Shown: positions 45,110-55,465 of the stretch, piece after piece
How positions within the stretch are numbered: the stretch's first letter is position 1
How the letters are laid out: every line of letters begins with the position of its first letter
Assembly (NCBI RefSeq): GCF_006442205.1
Contig: NZ_VFVR01000005.1
Location: 248,001-312,000 of the forward strand
From: Mesorhizobium sp. B2-3-12
GTDB lineage: Bacteria; Pseudomonadota; Alphaproteobacteria; Rhizobiales; Rhizobiaceae
Reading direction: 5' to 3'
Length of the DNA stretch: 64,000 nucleotides
Program-made: the position numbers and the translations under genes
Notes under the pieces: model-generated
The model's database searches: none
What the model saw: the letters and a program-made list of their open reading frames with translations, nothing else
What the model was told of the DNA's origin: nothing

Positions 45110-46639
45110 ATGACAATCAACAGACGCGAATTGCTGGGATACAGTGCCGCGGCACTTGGCGTGGCGGCCGTCGGCCTGCCAAAGATCGCCAACGCCGCAG
45201 CCGGCGAGCTGACCATCGCCTACAACGTCAACCTGCCGTCCTGGGATCCGACCACCGGACCGTCGGCCGTCAACCCGACCATCCAGGGCCTCTACCAATC
45301 GGTGTTCGACCAATTCATACCGCAGAAGCCGGACCTGTCCTTCGCGCCGGGCCTGCTCACCGAATGGGGCTGGAACGACGACCACACCAAGGTGATGATG
45401 ACGGTGCGCGAAGGCGTGAAATGGCATGACGGCTCGCCCTTCACACCGGAAGACGTCGTCTGGTCGCTGCAGCGCGCGGGCGACGAAAAGACCGGCAACC
45501 CGATCCAGTTCGTCTGGAAGAACGTCAACAATTTCAAGATCGACGGCAACAAGATCACTGGCGACGTGGTGCAGTTCGACCCGGTCTATTTCAAGTGGAT
45601 GTCGTTCCTGACTGGCTACATCCTGCCCAAGGCCTATTACGAGAAGGTCGGCGCGGAGGGCTTCGAAAAGGCGCCGATCGGCACCGGTCCCTACATGGTG
45701 GAAAAATTCGAGCGCAACGCCTTCCTGCGGCTGAAGGCCAACCCGGACTATTGGGGCGGCAAGCCGGCCTTCGACAATGTGACGATCAAGTTCGTCACCG
45801 ACGCCGCAAGCCGCGTCGCCGAGATCGAATCCGGCTCCTCGCAGGTGACGCTCGAAATTCCCTATGAGGAATACGATCGACTGATCGCCAAGGACGGACT
45901 TGCCGGCTCGATCAAGAACGTGTCCGACATCGGCATGATCTTCTTCAACAACAAGGACGCCATGCTGGACAAGAATGTCCGCCAGGCGGCCGTGATGTCC
46001 GTCGACAAGGAGCTACTGGTCAAGCGGCTGCTGCGCGGCTACGGCCAGCCGATCGATACGCTGGAAACGCCGGAATATGCCGCCTACGACCCGTCGATCA
46101 AGGTCGAGCACAATCCGGAAAAGGCCAAGGAATTGCTCAAGGCCTCCGGTTATTCGCCTGAAAAACCGGCCAAGATCACCATCCAGACGACCAAGGGCTT
46201 CAAGCCCAAGGACTATGAGATGGTGCAGGCGATCGTCGGCATGTGGCGCAAGGTCGGCATCGAGGCAACCATCGAAGTCTATGAGATCGCCAAGCACTAT
46301 GAGCTGCGCGCCGCGCACAAGCTGGCGCCGGCGGCCTTCTACAACTGGGGCAACGCCATCGGCGATCCGACGACGTCGACCGGTTTCGCCATGTTCGGCC
46401 CGTCGCCGCACTCGTCGTGGAAGACCGACGACCTCGATGCCAAGATCGGTCCGCTGTGGGGCGAAAAGGACGAGGCCAAGCGCATCGCCGGCTGGAAGGC
46501 GGTCGACAAATACATCGCCGAGCAGGCTTATGTGCTGCCGGTGGTGCAGTTCGCGCAGCCGATCGTGCATGCCAAGGGCGTCAAAGTCGTGCAGCATATT
46601 TCCGGTGCGCTGCTGCCGGCCTTGATGACGCCGGCCTGA
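45110..46639 (+). CDS. Dpp/Opp-type ABC transporter substrate-binding protein
   Basis: 509 residues with a twin-arginine-like leader (NRRELLGYSAAALGVAA) and an SBP_bac_5 body with VREGVKWHDGSPFTPEDVVW and the IGTGPYMVEKFERNAFLRLK segment. It is the first gene of a five-gene importer (binding protein, two permeases, two ATPases). AGGGGAACGACC lies ahead of the ATG. Family members carry peptides, nickel or other small amphipathic compounds; the ligand is unknown, though the context suggests an aromatic metabolite or conjugate. Confidence 0.92.
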   Translation: MTINRRELLGYSAAALGVAAVGLPKIANAAAGELTIAYNVNLPSWDPTTGPSAVNPTIQGLYQSVFDQFIPQKPDLSFAPGLLTEWGWNDDHTKVMMTVREGVKWHDGSPFTPEDVVWSLQRAGDEKTGNPIQFVWKNVNNFKIDGNKITGDVVQFDPVYFKWMSFLTGYILPKAYYEKVGAEGFEKAPIGTGPYMVEKFERNAFLRLKANPDYWGGKPAFDNVTIKFVTDAASRVAEIESGSSQVTLEIPYEEYDRLIAKDGLAGSIKNVSDIGMIFFNNKDAMLDKNVRQAAVMSVDKELLVKRLLRGYGQPIDTLETPEYAAYDPSIKVEHNPEKAKELLKASGYSPEKPAKITIQTTKGFKPKDYEMVQAIVGMWRKVGIEATIEVYEIAKHYELRAAHKLAPAAFYNWGNAIGDPTTSTGFAMFGPSPHSSWKTDDLDAKIGPLWGEKDEAKRIAGWKAVDKYIAEQAYVLPVVQFAQPIVHAKGVKVVQHISGALLPALMTPA

Positions 46640-46657
46640 TATAGGCCTGGAATTGGC

Positions 46658-46683
46658 GCGCGCCGTCGCCAATGACGGCGCGC
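46658..46683 (+). terminator. Hairpin between binding-protein and permease genes
   Basis: A perfect 10-bp stem, GCGCGCCGTC with GACGGCGCGC, and a GCCAAT loop, 18 bp after the stop, without a T run. Such hairpins commonly stabilise the binding-protein mRNA and reduce, not stop, read-through to the permease genes. Confidence 0.65.
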
Positions 46684-46727
46684 ATTTCCATCGGCATACG
46701 AGCCCACGGGCTCCTGCAAAGATTTAG

Positions 46728-47735
46728 ATGCTCCTGCAACGATTCCTGATTCGTCTGCTGACGATGCTGATCACGCTGTTCGGCGTGGCCGTCGTCGTCT
46801 TTGTCGTGATCCGCATCGCGCCCGGCGATCCGATCGCCATGATGCTGCCGCCGGGCGCGACGGATGCCGATATCGGCCGGCTGCGCGCGCTCTACGGGCT
46901 CGACAAGACCATCGTCGAGCAGTTCTTCATATGGCTGTCCGGCGTCGTCAGGGGCGATTTCGGCACCTCGATTTCGCTGCGGCAAGACGTGCTTGGCCTG
47001 GTCTTCAACCGGCTGCCGGCAACGCTGGAGCTCGCCATCGTAGCGCTCCTCATGGCGGTGGCGATCGGCGGCACGACGGCGATCCTTGGCGCCCGCGAGC
47101 GCGGTACGGCGGTCGAAGCCGGCATCGATATCGCCAGCGGCGCCGCCCTTTCCATCCCCGACTTCCTCTGGGGCCTGGTGCTGATCCTGCTGTTCGGCGT
47201 GCTTGTGCCGATCTTCGACATTTCGGGCCGGGTGTCGCCGCAACTCGACCTGCCCTTCGTCACCCAGTTCTACTTCTTCGAGAGCTTGCTGCGGCTGCGC
47301 TTCGACCTGACCTGGGACCTCCTGAAACACATGCTCATGCCGGCCGTCGCATTGGCGCTGCCGCTGGCGGCGATCATCGCGCAGCTTCTCAAACAGTCGC
47401 TGAAGGAAGTGCTCGACCTCGACTATGTCGTGCTGGCGCGGGTCAAGGGGTTTTCGGAAACGCAGGTCATCCTGCGCGAGGCGCTGAAGAACGCCGCGCT
47501 GCCGACACTGACCCTGATCGGCGTGCAGTTCACTTTCCTCATCGGCGGCACCGTCATCGTCGAGCGGCTGTTCTCCTATGAGGGGCTCGGCAACATGGCG
47601 ATCGACGCCGTCATCAACCGCGACCTGCCGTTGATCCAGGGCATCGTGCTGGTCTTCGCGCTGCTGTTCGTGCTGATCAACCTCGTCGTCGACATGATGT
47701 ATGCGCTGCTCAATCCGAGGCTGCGCCATGGATGA
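46728..47735 (+). CDS. Dpp/Opp-type ABC transporter permease, DppB-like
   Basis: 335 residues with an N-terminal helix (FLIRLLTMLITLFGVAVVVF), the DppB motif IRIAPGDPIAMMLPPGATDA, about six membrane segments, and an EAA loop VKGFSETQVILREALKNAAL. The last bases overlap the next permease start. Confidence 0.94.
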   Translation: MLLQRFLIRLLTMLITLFGVAVVVFVVIRIAPGDPIAMMLPPGATDADIGRLRALYGLDKTIVEQFFIWLSGVVRGDFGTSISLRQDVLGLVFNRLPATLELAIVALLMAVAIGGTTAILGARERGTAVEAGIDIASGAALSIPDFLWGLVLILLFGVLVPIFDISGRVSPQLDLPFVTQFYFFESLLRLRFDLTWDLLKHMLMPAVALALPLAAIIAQLLKQSLKEVLDLDYVVLARVKGFSETQVILREALKNAALPTLTLIGVQFTFLIGGTVIVERLFSYEGLGNMAIDAVINRDLPLIQGIVLVFALLFVLINLVVDMMYALLNPRLRHG

Positions 47736-48576
47736 GGCACGCATCATCAGGCGCCGATTGAGCCCGAGACTGTGGCTGGCCGGCGGCTGGCTGCTGCTGG
47801 CACTGCTGGCCGCGATCTTCGCGCCGCTGGTCGCGCCGCAGGATCCGCTGGCGCAGGATCTGATGCTGGAGCGCCTGCCGCCGTTCTGGCTCGATGGCGC
47901 CGAGCCGGGCTATTGGCTTGGCACCGACAGTCTCGGTCGCGATCTCTTGTCCCGGCTGATCTTCGGCGGCCGCATCGCCTTCATCGTCGCCTTTGCAGCG
48001 GCCATCGCGGCGTGCGTCGTCGGTTCGACGCTGGGACTGATCGCGGGCTATTTCGGCGGCTGGGCCGATCGCATCATCTCGCGCATCGTCGACATCTGGA
48101 TGGCGTTTCCGCCGGTGCTGTTCGCCATCCTCCTGGTCGCCGTGCTCGGAACGGGCCTGAGCTCGGTCATCCTCGCCATCGCGATCATCGACTGGACGCG
48201 CTTCTGCCGCGTGATCCGCGCCGAGGCGATGGGGCAGTCACGCATGGACTATGTCGAGAATGCGCGCATCGCCGGCTACGGCCGCATCGGCATCATGCTG
48301 CGCGAAGTGCTGCCCAACGTGGTGCCGTCGATCGTGGCGCTGCTGTCGCTGGAAATGGGCATCGCCGTCATCGTCGAGGCGATCCTATCCTTCGTCAATC
48401 TGTCGATCTCGACCGACGATCCGACCTGGGGCGGCATCATCGCCGAGGGCCGGCTGTCGATCCATCAGGCCTGGTGGGTGCTGGTGTTCCCGCTGATCAC
48501 GCTGATCCTGACCGTGCTGTCGTTCAGCCAGTTCGGCGAGGCGCTGAAGACGCGTTTCGATCCGGTGCTGCGATGA
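47728..48576 (+). CDS. Dpp/Opp-type ABC transporter permease, DppC-like
   Basis: 282 residues. DppC features are YWLGTDSLGRDLLSRLIFGG and the EAA loop ENARIAGYGRIGIMLREVLP. The ATG at 47728 overlaps the previous gene by 8 bp. The stop overlaps the next start (ATGA). Confidence 0.94.
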   Translation: MDEARIIRRRLSPRLWLAGGWLLLALLAAIFAPLVAPQDPLAQDLMLERLPPFWLDGAEPGYWLGTDSLGRDLLSRLIFGGRIAFIVAFAAAIAACVVGSTLGLIAGYFGGWADRIISRIVDIWMAFPPVLFAILLVAVLGTGLSSVILAIAIIDWTRFCRVIRAEAMGQSRMDYVENARIAGYGRIGIMLREVLPNVVPSIVALLSLEMGIAVIVEAILSFVNLSISTDDPTWGGIIAEGRLSIHQAWWVLVFPLITLILTVLSFSQFGEALKTRFDPVLR

Positions 48577-49451
48577 GCGCCTGTCTCGACATCGCCAATC
48601 TGAGCGCCGTGCTGGCCAACGGCCAGCGCGTGCTGCGCTCTGTCTCGCTCACTGTGCAACCCGGCGAAGTGCACGCGCTGGTCGGCGAGAGCGGCGCCGG
48701 CAAGACGATGATCGGCAAGGCGGTGCTTGGCGTTTTGCCGTCGAGCGTACGGATCGTCGAAGGCGATATGAGGCTCGAGGGCGAAGACCTCGGCAAACTC
48801 CCGCCAAAAGCGCGGCGCACGCTGATCGGCGCGCGCACCGCGCTGATCCCGCAGGACCCGCTGACAGCGCTCAACCCGTCGCGCCGCATCGGCCCGCAGA
48901 TGACCGACCGGCTGGTGCGCATCCTGGGCTGGAGTGGCGACAAGGCGGACAAGCGCGTCCGGCAATTGCTGGACGAAGTGCAGATCCGCGATCCCGACCG
49001 CGTGCTGAAGAGCTATCCGCACGAACTGTCCGGCGGCATGCGCCAGCGCGTGCTGATTGCCGCAGCCTTCGCCGCCGAGCCACGGCTGATCGTTGCCGAC
49101 GAGCCAACCACGGCGCTCGACGTCACCGTGCAGAAGCAGATCCTTCGGCTGATCGCCGCGTTGCAGCGCGAGCACGGCACCGCGATCCTGTTCGTCACCC
49201 ATGATCTCGGCGTCGTCGCCAAGATCAGCCAGAAAGTGTCGGTGCTCTATGCCGGCAAGGTGGTGGAAGAGGCCGAGACCGCTGACCTCTTTGCCGCACC
49301 TCGGCATCCCTACACGCGCTCGCTGATGGCCGCGACGCCGCGCTACACCGCCCCCTTCGCGTCGCTGAAACCCGTGGACGAGACGGTGCTGGCCGGACTT
49401 GCGGCCGAGATCGCGGCGGCCGACCAGGCATGGAGGCGCCCGCATGGCTGA
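48573..49451 (+). CDS. Dpp/Opp-type ABC transporter ATPase, DppD-like
   Basis: 292 residues. Walker [10 protein letters not shown]-loop [15 protein letters not shown], signature LSGGMRQRV (Gln to Met at the fifth position, common in this subfamily), Walker B LIVADEP, and the C-terminal oligopeptide motif [14 protein letters not shown]. It overlaps both neighbours. Confidence 0.94.
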   Translation: MSACLDIANLSAVLANGQRVLRSVSLTVQPGEVHALVGESGAGKTMIGKAVLGVLPSSVRIVEGDMRLEGEDLGKLPPKARRTLIGARTALIPQDPLTALNPSRRIGPQMTDRLVRILGWSGDKADKRVRQLLDEVQIRDPDRVLKSYPHELSGGMRQRVLIAAAFAAEPRLIVADEPTTALDVTVQKQILRLIAALQREHGTAILFVTHDLGVVAKISQKVSVLYAGKVVEEAETADLFAAPRHPYTRSLMAATPRYTAPFASLKPVDETVLAGLAAEIAAADQAWRRPHG

Positions 49452-50274
49452 GCCGCTGTTTTCCGTGCGCGGGCTGAAGGTCGCGCTGCCCGACATGACG
49501 CGCAAGCCGCTGATCGGGCGCGCGCCGCTGGCCGAAATCCTGAAAGGCCTGGACTTCGACCTGCCCAAGGGCTCGGTGACCGGAATCGTTGGCGAATCCG
49601 GGTCGGGCAAATCGACGCTTGGCCGTGCGCTGGTGCGGCTGCTGGAGCCGAGCGCCGGCGAGATTCGTTTCGAAGGCCGTGACATCACCCACCTGCCGGA
49701 GGCCGGGTTGCGGCCTCTGCGCCGCGACCTGCAGATGATTTTTCAGGATCCGATGTCGTCGCTCAACCCGCGCCGCACCATCGCCAGCATCATCGCCGCG
49801 CCGCTGAAGCAGAATGGACTTGGCGACAATCTGAAAGCGCGCGTCGCCGAGGCACTGCAACGCGTCGGCCTGCCGCAGAGCTTCGCCAGCCGCTACCGCC
49901 ACCAACTGTCGGGCGGCCAGCGCCAGCGCGTCGGCATTGCACGCGCCCTGGCGCTGTCGCCGAAATTCGTGCTGGCCGACGAGATCGTCTCCGGGCTCGA
50001 CGTCTCGACGCAGGCGCAGATCCTCACCTTGCTGGAGAAGCTCGCGGCGGAGATGGGCCTGACGATCGCCTTCATCAGCCACGATCTGTCGGTCATCCGG
50101 CGGCTTTGCCAACAGGTGATCGTCATGCGCGAGGGCAGCATCGTCGAAGCGAGCGACACCGATGCGCTGTTCGACAATCCCAGGGAGACTTACACGCGAG
50201 ACCTGCTTGCCGCCATTCCGCTTCCCGAGATCGACGCGGACTGGCTGCGGCCGCCCGAGAAGGCGCCGGCCTAA
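49444..50274 (+). CDS. Dpp/Opp-type ABC transporter ATPase, DppF-like
   Basis: 276 residues. Walker [10 protein letters not shown]-loop IFQDPMSSLNPRRTI, signature LSGGQRQRV and Walker B FVLADE; the C-terminus has NPRETYTRDLLAAIP. It completes the importer started at 45110. A VOC protein follows 77 bp later. Confidence 0.94.
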   Translation: MAEPLFSVRGLKVALPDMTRKPLIGRAPLAEILKGLDFDLPKGSVTGIVGESGSGKSTLGRALVRLLEPSAGEIRFEGRDITHLPEAGLRPLRRDLQMIFQDPMSSLNPRRTIASIIAAPLKQNGLGDNLKARVAEALQRVGLPQSFASRYRHQLSGGQRQRVGIARALALSPKFVLADEIVSGLDVSTQAQILTLLEKLAAEMGLTIAFISHDLSVIRRLCQQVIVMREGSIVEASDTDALFDNPRETYTRDLLAAIPLPEIDADWLRPPEKAPA

Positions 50275-50351
50275 GACTGTTCATCCCGCACGCCGAAGAG
50301 CGGGCCTCGGACGTGCATGGGGGCGAAATCAGCCCGCGAACGGAGGGTAAC

Positions 50352-50951
50352 ATGAACTACGCAACCCGCGGCACGATGATTGCCGCGATCCTGTTGGGCT
50401 CGATGGGAGCGGCCTCGGCGGATTCGATCCCTGGCATGCGCGGCCACGACCATACCGGCATCACGGTCCCCGACATGAAGCAGGCGGTCGATTTCTTCAC
50501 CGAAGTGGTCGGCTGCAAGAAGGCGATGTCGTTCGGCCCGTTCGCCGACGACAAGGGCACTTTCATGCAGGACCTGCTCGGCGTCGATCCGAAGGCTGTC
50601 ATAGAGCAGGTCACCATGGTGCGCTGCGGCTATGGATCGAACATCGAGCTGTTCAAATACACCGCGCCCGACCAGAAGGATCTGACACCGAAGAACAGCG
50701 ACATTGGCGGCTTCCATATCGCCCTTTACGTCGATGACGTCGCCGCCGCCAAAGCCTATCTCGATGGCAAGGGCGTCAAGACGAGATTGGGGCCGCTGCC
50801 GGTCAAGGAAGGGCCCGCCGCCGGCCAGACCATCCTTTATTTCCAGGCGCCGTGGGGATTGCAGCTGGAAGCGATCAGCTATCCCTCTGGCATGGCCTAT
50901 GAGAAGGGTGCCGAAACGGTGCTGTGGAGCCCGAAGAACCCGGAGAAATGA
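50352..50951 (+). CDS. Exported VOC-superfamily (glyoxalase-like) protein
   Basis: 199 residues: a signal peptide (about 1-23, ending ASADS) and two VOC repeats. Metal positions are visible as His in RGHDHTGIT, Glu in SNIELFKY, His in GGFHIALYV and Glu in GLQLEAISY, so a metal site is plausible. Glyoxalase-fold proteins usually act in the cytosol, so a periplasmic one in a transport operon is unusual. Possible role: binding or ring-cleaving the imported compound. GGAGGG precedes the ATG. Confidence 0.8.
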   Translation: MNYATRGTMIAAILLGSMGAASADSIPGMRGHDHTGITVPDMKQAVDFFTEVVGCKKAMSFGPFADDKGTFMQDLLGVDPKAVIEQVTMVRCGYGSNIELFKYTAPDQKDLTPKNSDIGGFHIALYVDDVAAAKAYLDGKGVKTRLGPLPVKEGPAAGQTILYFQAPWGLQLEAISYPSGMAYEKGAETVLWSPKNPEK

Positions 50952-50957
50952 TCTCCC

Positions 50958-50994
50958 GTGGCGCGCTTGCAGGGATGTCACGCAAGCGCGCCAC
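50958..50994 (+). terminator. Long hairpin after the VOC gene
   Basis: A perfect 13-bp stem, GTGGCGCGCTTGC with GCAAGCGCGCCAC, and an 11-nt loop, starting 6 bp after the stop. No T run. Probably closes the dpp-VOC operon. Confidence 0.65.
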
Positions 50995-51025
50995 GCAATC
51001 CCCGCCTAATCATTTCGACATAAAA

Positions 51026-51039
51026 CTTTAAGCTTGAAA
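51026..51039. promoter_or_regulatory. Putative MarR-type operator, site 2
   Basis: CTTTAAGCTTGAAA, a near-perfect palindrome 55 bp ahead of the 51095 start. It controls the fused monooxygenase/SDR/marR/hydratase operon if functional. Confidence 0.65.
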
Positions 51040-51094
51040 TATCATACCTCCGGCGCGATACTGAGGCATAGCAAGCGAAGAGGAGATCGCACGG

Positions 51095-53389
51095 ATGAGG
51101 GTTGCGGTTCTCGGCGGCGGACCAGCCGGCCTCTACTTTGCCATTTCGATGAAACTGAGGGACGCCGCGCACGACGTGACGGTGTTCGAGCGCAATCGCG
51201 CCGACGACACGTTCGGCTGGGGCGTGGTGCTGTCGGCCGAGACGCTCGATAATCTCGCTGAGAATGATCCGGTCAGCGCCGTCTGGATCAAGAAGCATTT
51301 CGCCTATTGGGACGACATCGCCGTCATCCATGACGGCGTGCGGACGGTCTCATCGGGCCACGGTTTCTGCGGCATTGGCCGCAAGCGGCTGCTGGTCCTC
51401 TTGCAGCGGCGCGCGCGCGAACTTGGCGTCAAACTGATGTTCGAAACCGACATCGCCGACCCAAAACCCTATATGGAGACGCATGACCTCGTCGTCGCCG
51501 CCGATGGGCTGAACTCCAGGGCGCGCAACAGCTTCGTCGACATCTTCAAGCCCGACATCGACACGCGCAAATGCAAGTTCGTCTGGCTCGGCACCAACCA
51601 GAAATTCGACGATGCCTTCACCTTCATATTCGAGAAGACCGAGCATGGCTGGGTGTGGGCGCACGCCTACCAGTTCGACAGCGAGACCGCGACCTTCATC
51701 GTCGAATGCAGCGAACAGACCTGGACCGCCTTCGGCTTCGGCGCGATGTCGCAGCAGGAGTCCATCGCGGTGTGCGAGCGCATCTTCGCCAAACATCTTG
51801 GCGGCCATGCGCTGATGACCAATGCCAACCACATCAGGGGCTCGGCCTGGATCAATTTCCCGCGCGTGCTGTGCGAGCGCTGGTCCTACAAGAATCTGGC
51901 GCTGATGGGCGACGCGGCGGCCTCGGCGCATTTCTCGATCGGTTCCGGCACCAAGCTCGCCTTGGAAAGCGCGGTGGCGCTGGCCGAATATGTCGAAACC
52001 GAACCGGACCTCGAGGCCGCGTTCCGCAAATATGAGGATGCGCGCCGCACCGAGGTGCTGAAGCTGCAATCGGCGGCACGCAATTCGCTGGAATGGTTCG
52101 AGGAGGTCGAGCGCTATCTCGGCCTGGATCCGGTGCAGTTCAACTATTCGCTCTTGACCCGTTCGCAACGCATCAGCCACGAGAATTTGCGGCTGCGCGA
52201 TGCCGAATGGCTTGAAAGCGCGGAAGAGTGGTTTCAGCGCCAGGCCGGTGCCGGCGGCAACAGGCTGCGCCGGGCGCCGATGTTCGCGCCCTTCAAGCTG
52301 CGCGACCTCAGGCTCAACAACCGCGTCGTCGTCTCGCCGATGGCGCAGTACAAGGCCGTCGACGGGTGCCCGACCGACTGGCATTTCACCCACTATGCCG
52401 AGCGCGCCAAGGGCGGCGCGGGCCTCGTCTATATCGAGATGACCTGCGTCAGCCCGGAAGGGCGGATCACGCCGGGCTGCCCCGGCTTCTACGCGCCCGA
52501 GCATGAGGTGGCGTGGAAGCGGCTGGTCGATTTCGTCCATACCGAAACCGAGGCCAGGATCTGCGCCCAGATCGGCCATTCCGGCGCCAAGGGTTCGACC
52601 CGTGTCGGCTGGGAAGGCACCGACGTGCCGCTCGCCTCGGGCAACTGGCCTGTCATGGCGGCATCGGCCGTCGCGTGGTCGCCGCAGAATCAGGTGCCGA
52701 AGGCGATGGACCGCGCCGACATGGATTTGGTGCGCGACCAGTTCGTGGCCTCCGCCGAAATGGCTCATCGCTGCGGCTTCGACATGCTGGAGATCCATGC
52801 CGCGCACGGCTATCTCCTGTCGTCCTTCATCACGCCGGTAACCAACCGGCGCACGGACGCCTATGGCGGTTCGCTGGAAAATCGCATGCGCTATCCCCTC
52901 GAAATCTTCCATGCGGTGCGCGCCGCCTGGCCGGCGGGAAAACCGATCTCGGTGCGCATTTCGGCCAATGACTGGGTCGGCATCGAAGGCGTCACGCCCG
53001 CCGATGCCGTCGAGATCGCAAAGCTGCTGCATGAGGCCGGCGTCGATATCTGCGACGTCTCGGCCGGCCAAACGTCGGTTGCCGCCAAGCCGGTCTACGG
53101 CCGCATGTTCCAGACGCCGTTTTCCGACCGCATCCGCAACGAGGTCGGCATGGCGACGATGGCTGTCGGCAACATCTACGAGCCCGACCATGTCAATTCG
53201 ATCCTGATGGCCGGCCGCGCCGATCTGGTCGCGCTGGCGCGGCCGCATCTCGCCGATCCCTACTGGACGCTGCATGCGGCGGTGACACTCGGCGACCGAG
53301 GCGTCAAATGGCCGGATCCCTATTTGCCCGGACGCGACCAAATCTACCGGCTAGCCGAGCGCGATGCGGCGGCGGGGCTGAAAGTATGA
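51095..53389 (+). CDS. Bifunctional FAD monooxygenase/OYE reductase (salicylyl-CoA 5-hydroxylase or 2-aminobenzoyl-CoA monooxygenase type)
   Basis: 764 residues in two enzyme domains. Residues 1-385 form an aromatic-ring FAD monooxygenase ([16 protein letters not shown]; the second FAD motif is [20 protein letters not shown]). From residue 396 ([20 protein letters not shown]) begins an Old-Yellow-Enzyme-type flavin reductase with [27 protein letters not shown] and [13 protein letters not shown]. This fusion is known for 2-aminobenzoyl-CoA monooxygenase/reductase and is annotated elsewhere as salicylyl-CoA 5-hydroxylase. It hydroxylates and reduces an aryl-CoA. It heads an operon; the stop overlaps the SDR start. 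Confidence 0.92.
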   Translation: MRVAVLGGGPAGLYFAISMKLRDAAHDVTVFERNRADDTFGWGVVLSAETLDNLAENDPVSAVWIKKHFAYWDDIAVIHDGVRTVSSGHGFCGIGRKRLLVLLQRRARELGVKLMFETDIADPKPYMETHDLVVAADGLNSRARNSFVDIFKPDIDTRKCKFVWLGTNQKFDDAFTFIFEKTEHGWVWAHAYQFDSETATFIVECSEQTWTAFGFGAMSQQESIAVCERIFAKHLGGHALMTNANHIRGSAWINFPRVLCERWSYKNLALMGDAAASAHFSIGSGTKLALESAVALAEYVETEPDLEAAFRKYEDARRTEVLKLQSAARNSLEWFEEVERYLGLDPVQFNYSLLTRSQRISHENLRLRDAEWLESAEEWFQRQAGAGGNRLRRAPMFAPFKLRDLRLNNRVVVSPMAQYKAVDGCPTDWHFTHYAERAKGGAGLVYIEMTCVSPEGRITPGCPGFYAPEHEVAWKRLVDFVHTETEARICAQIGHSGAKGSTRVGWEGTDVPLASGNWPVMAASAVAWSPQNQVPKAMDRADMDLVRDQFVASAEMAHRCGFDMLEIHAAHGYLLSSFITPVTNRRTDAYGGSLENRMRYPLEIFHAVRAAWPAGKPISVRISANDWVGIEGVTPADAVEIAKLLHEAGVDICDVSAGQTSVAAKPVYGRMFQTPFSDRIRNEVGMATMAVGNIYEPDHVNSILMAGRADLVALARPHLADPYWTLHAAVTLGDRGVKWPDPYLPGRDQIYRLAERDAAAGLKV

Positions 53390-54159
53390 CGGTGGCAGCG
53401 ACGATCCCCGGCAAGCACGCGCTGGTCACCGGCGGTGGATCCGGCGTCGGCCGGGCCATCGCGCTGACACTGGCCGAGGCTGGTGTCGATGTGACCATAT
53501 GTGGGCGTCGCGAAGCTGAACTCGCCAAGGTGGCGGGCGAGAACGCTCGCATCCATGGCATTGCCGCCGACGTCACCAATGAGGCGGCGATGGCCGGGCT
53601 CTACATCCAGGCGGAGGCCGCGCGCGGACCGTTCGACATCGTCGTCGCCAATGCCGGCATGGCCGGCAGCACGCCTGCGCACAAGACTACGCTTGCCGAC
53701 TGGCAGCGGACGCTCGACGTCAATTTGACCGGAGCCTTCCTGACGGTGAAGCCGGCGCTGGCCGGCATGGCCGCGCGGAAATCGGGGCGGATCGTCTTCA
53801 TCGCCTCGACCGCCGGTCTGAAAGGCTACGCCTATGTCGCGCCCTACGTGGCGGCCAAGCATGGCGTCATCGGGTTGATGCGGGCGCTGGCCGCCGAGAC
53901 GGCGAAATCCGGGGTCACCGTCAATGCGGTGTGTCCGGGCTTCGTCGAGACCGACATGTTGGAGGAATCCATCCAGCGCATCGTCGAAAAGACCGGACGC
54001 TCCGCAGAACAGGCAAGAGCGAGCCTTGCCTCGACCAACCCGCAGGGCCGTTTCATCCAGCCGCTGGAAATTGCCGAAGCCGTGCTTTGGCTGTGCGGCG
54101 ACGCGGCGCAATCGATCACCGGACAGGCGATTTCGATCTCGGGAGGTGAAACATGGTAG
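53386..54159 (+). CDS. Short-chain dehydrogenase/reductase
   Basis: 257 residues. Cofactor motif [15 protein letters not shown], then NAGMAG; the catalytic set is Ser in IASTAGL, Tyr and Lys in YVAAKHG. The C-terminus [19 protein letters not shown] is typical of FabG-like members. Probably oxidises a 3-hydroxyacyl-CoA or alicyclic CoA formed by the upstream enzyme. The ATG overlaps the previous stop, and its last 7 bases overlap marR. Confidence 0.93.
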   Translation: MTVAATIPGKHALVTGGGSGVGRAIALTLAEAGVDVTICGRREAELAKVAGENARIHGIAADVTNEAAMAGLYIQAEAARGPFDIVVANAGMAGSTPAHKTTLADWQRTLDVNLTGAFLTVKPALAGMAARKSGRIVFIASTAGLKGYAYVAPYVAAKHGVIGLMRALAAETAKSGVTVNAVCPGFVETDMLEESIQRIVEKTGRSAEQARASLASTNPQGRFIQPLEIAEAVLWLCGDAAQSITGQAISISGGETW

Positions 54160-54623
54160 CCGGCCCCCTGCCCATGCCATCGGGGCCCGGCAAGGACCGG
54201 CTGCGCCTGTGGATCAGGCTGCTGCGCGCCTCACGCACGATCGAGGCCGAACTGCGCGAGCGCCTGAAGAAGGAATTCGACACGACGCTGCCGCGCTTCG
54301 ACGTGATGGCGGCACTTTACCGGGCGCCGGAGGGCATGCTGATGAGCGACCTGTCGCGCTTCCTGCTGGTCTCCAACGGCAATGTCACCGGCATCGTCGA
54401 CCGGCTGGTTTCGGAAGGACTGGTGGCGCGCGCACGCCGCAACGGCGACCGCCGCACCTCGATGGTTAGGTTGACCGAGGAGGGCACGAAGTCCTTTGCC
54501 ACCATCGCCGCCGCGCATGAGGGCTGGATCGGTGAATTGCTGGGCAAGGTCAGCGAGGAGGATGCCCGCCGGCTGACCGGCATGCTGACCTCGTTCCGCA
54601 GCAATTGGGAGGGACGCGAATGA
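54153..54623 (+). CDS. MarR-family transcriptional regulator (aryl-CoA operon)
   Basis: 156 residues. [23 protein letters not shown] and [20 protein letters not shown], with wing [17 protein letters not shown]. It lies inside the operon it likely controls. The operator site 55 bp ahead of the operon is a good candidate target; the homologue at 40159 is the other possibility. Confidence 0.92.
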   Translation: MVAGPLPMPSGPGKDRLRLWIRLLRASRTIEAELRERLKKEFDTTLPRFDVMAALYRAPEGMLMSDLSRFLLVSNGNVTGIVDRLVSEGLVARARRNGDRRTSMVRLTEEGTKSFATIAAAHEGWIGELLGKVSEEDARRLTGMLTSFRSNWEGRE

Positions 54624-55432
54624 CTGCAATGGCCGGCCTCAAGCCGAAGCATTTCCTGTGGGAGGTCGAGGGTAGGATTGCCAAGGTCCGGCTTGACCGG
54701 CCGGAGCGCAAGAACCCGCTGACCTTCGACAGCTATGCCGAGCTGCGCGACACATTCCGCGACCTCGTCTATGCCGACGACGTCGACGCCGTGGTGTTCC
54801 TGTCCAATGGCGGCAATTTCTGCTCGGGCGGCGACGTCCACGACATCATCGGCCCGCTGGTCAAGATGGACATGAAGCAGCTCCTGGCCTTCACCCGCAT
54901 GACCGGCGATTTCGTCAAGGCGATGCTGAATTGCGGCAAGCCGATCATCGCCGCGGTCGATGGGGTGGCGGTCGGCGCTGGCGCCATCATCGCCATGAGT
55001 TCCGACATCCGCATCGCCACGCCGGAGGCCAAGACCGCCTTCCTGTTCACCCGCGTCGGTCTTGCCGGCTGCGACATGGGCGCCTGCGCGATCCTGCCGC
55101 GCATCATCGGCCAGGGCCGCGCCGCCGAACTGCTCTACACCGGCCGAACCATGACGGCGACGGAAGGCGAGCGCTGGGGCTTCTACAACAGGCTGGTCGA
55201 CGCCGCGGCGCTCGAGGCCGACGCGCTCGACATGGCGGCCCGCATCGTCTCCGGCCCGACCTTCGCACACGGCATCACCAAGACGCAGATCAACCAGGAA
55301 TGGTCGATGGGCCTCGACCAGGCTATCGAGGCGGAAGCGCAGGCGCAGGCGATCTGCATGCAGACGCGGGATTTCGAACGGGCGTATCGGGCATTCGTGG
55401 CCAAGGAAAAGCCGGTGTTCGAGGGGAATTGA
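54620..55432 (+). CDS. Enoyl-CoA hydratase/isomerase family protein
   Basis: 270 residues. The oxyanion-hole segments are [13 protein letters not shown] and [20 protein letters not shown]. Fits a hydration or ring-opening hydrolysis step in aryl-CoA breakdown. The ATG overlaps the marR stop (ATGA). Repeat copy D follows 33 bp later. Confidence 0.92.
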   Translation: MTAMAGLKPKHFLWEVEGRIAKVRLDRPERKNPLTFDSYAELRDTFRDLVYADDVDAVVFLSNGGNFCSGGDVHDIIGPLVKMDMKQLLAFTRMTGDFVKAMLNCGKPIIAAVDGVAVGAGAIIAMSSDIRIATPEAKTAFLFTRVGLAGCDMGACAILPRIIGQGRAAELLYTGRTMTATEGERWGFYNRLVDAAALEADALDMAARIVSGPTFAHGITKTQINQEWSMGLDQAIEAEAQAQAICMQTRDFERAYRAFVAKEKPVFEGN

Positions 55433-55465
55433 GATGAGCGCTTCTTTGGAGACGCTGGCGGGACA

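Noticed and set aside
51350-53341. 663-residue minus-strand frame
   Set aside because: Antisense to the fused monooxygenase, which has clear motifs in both domains.
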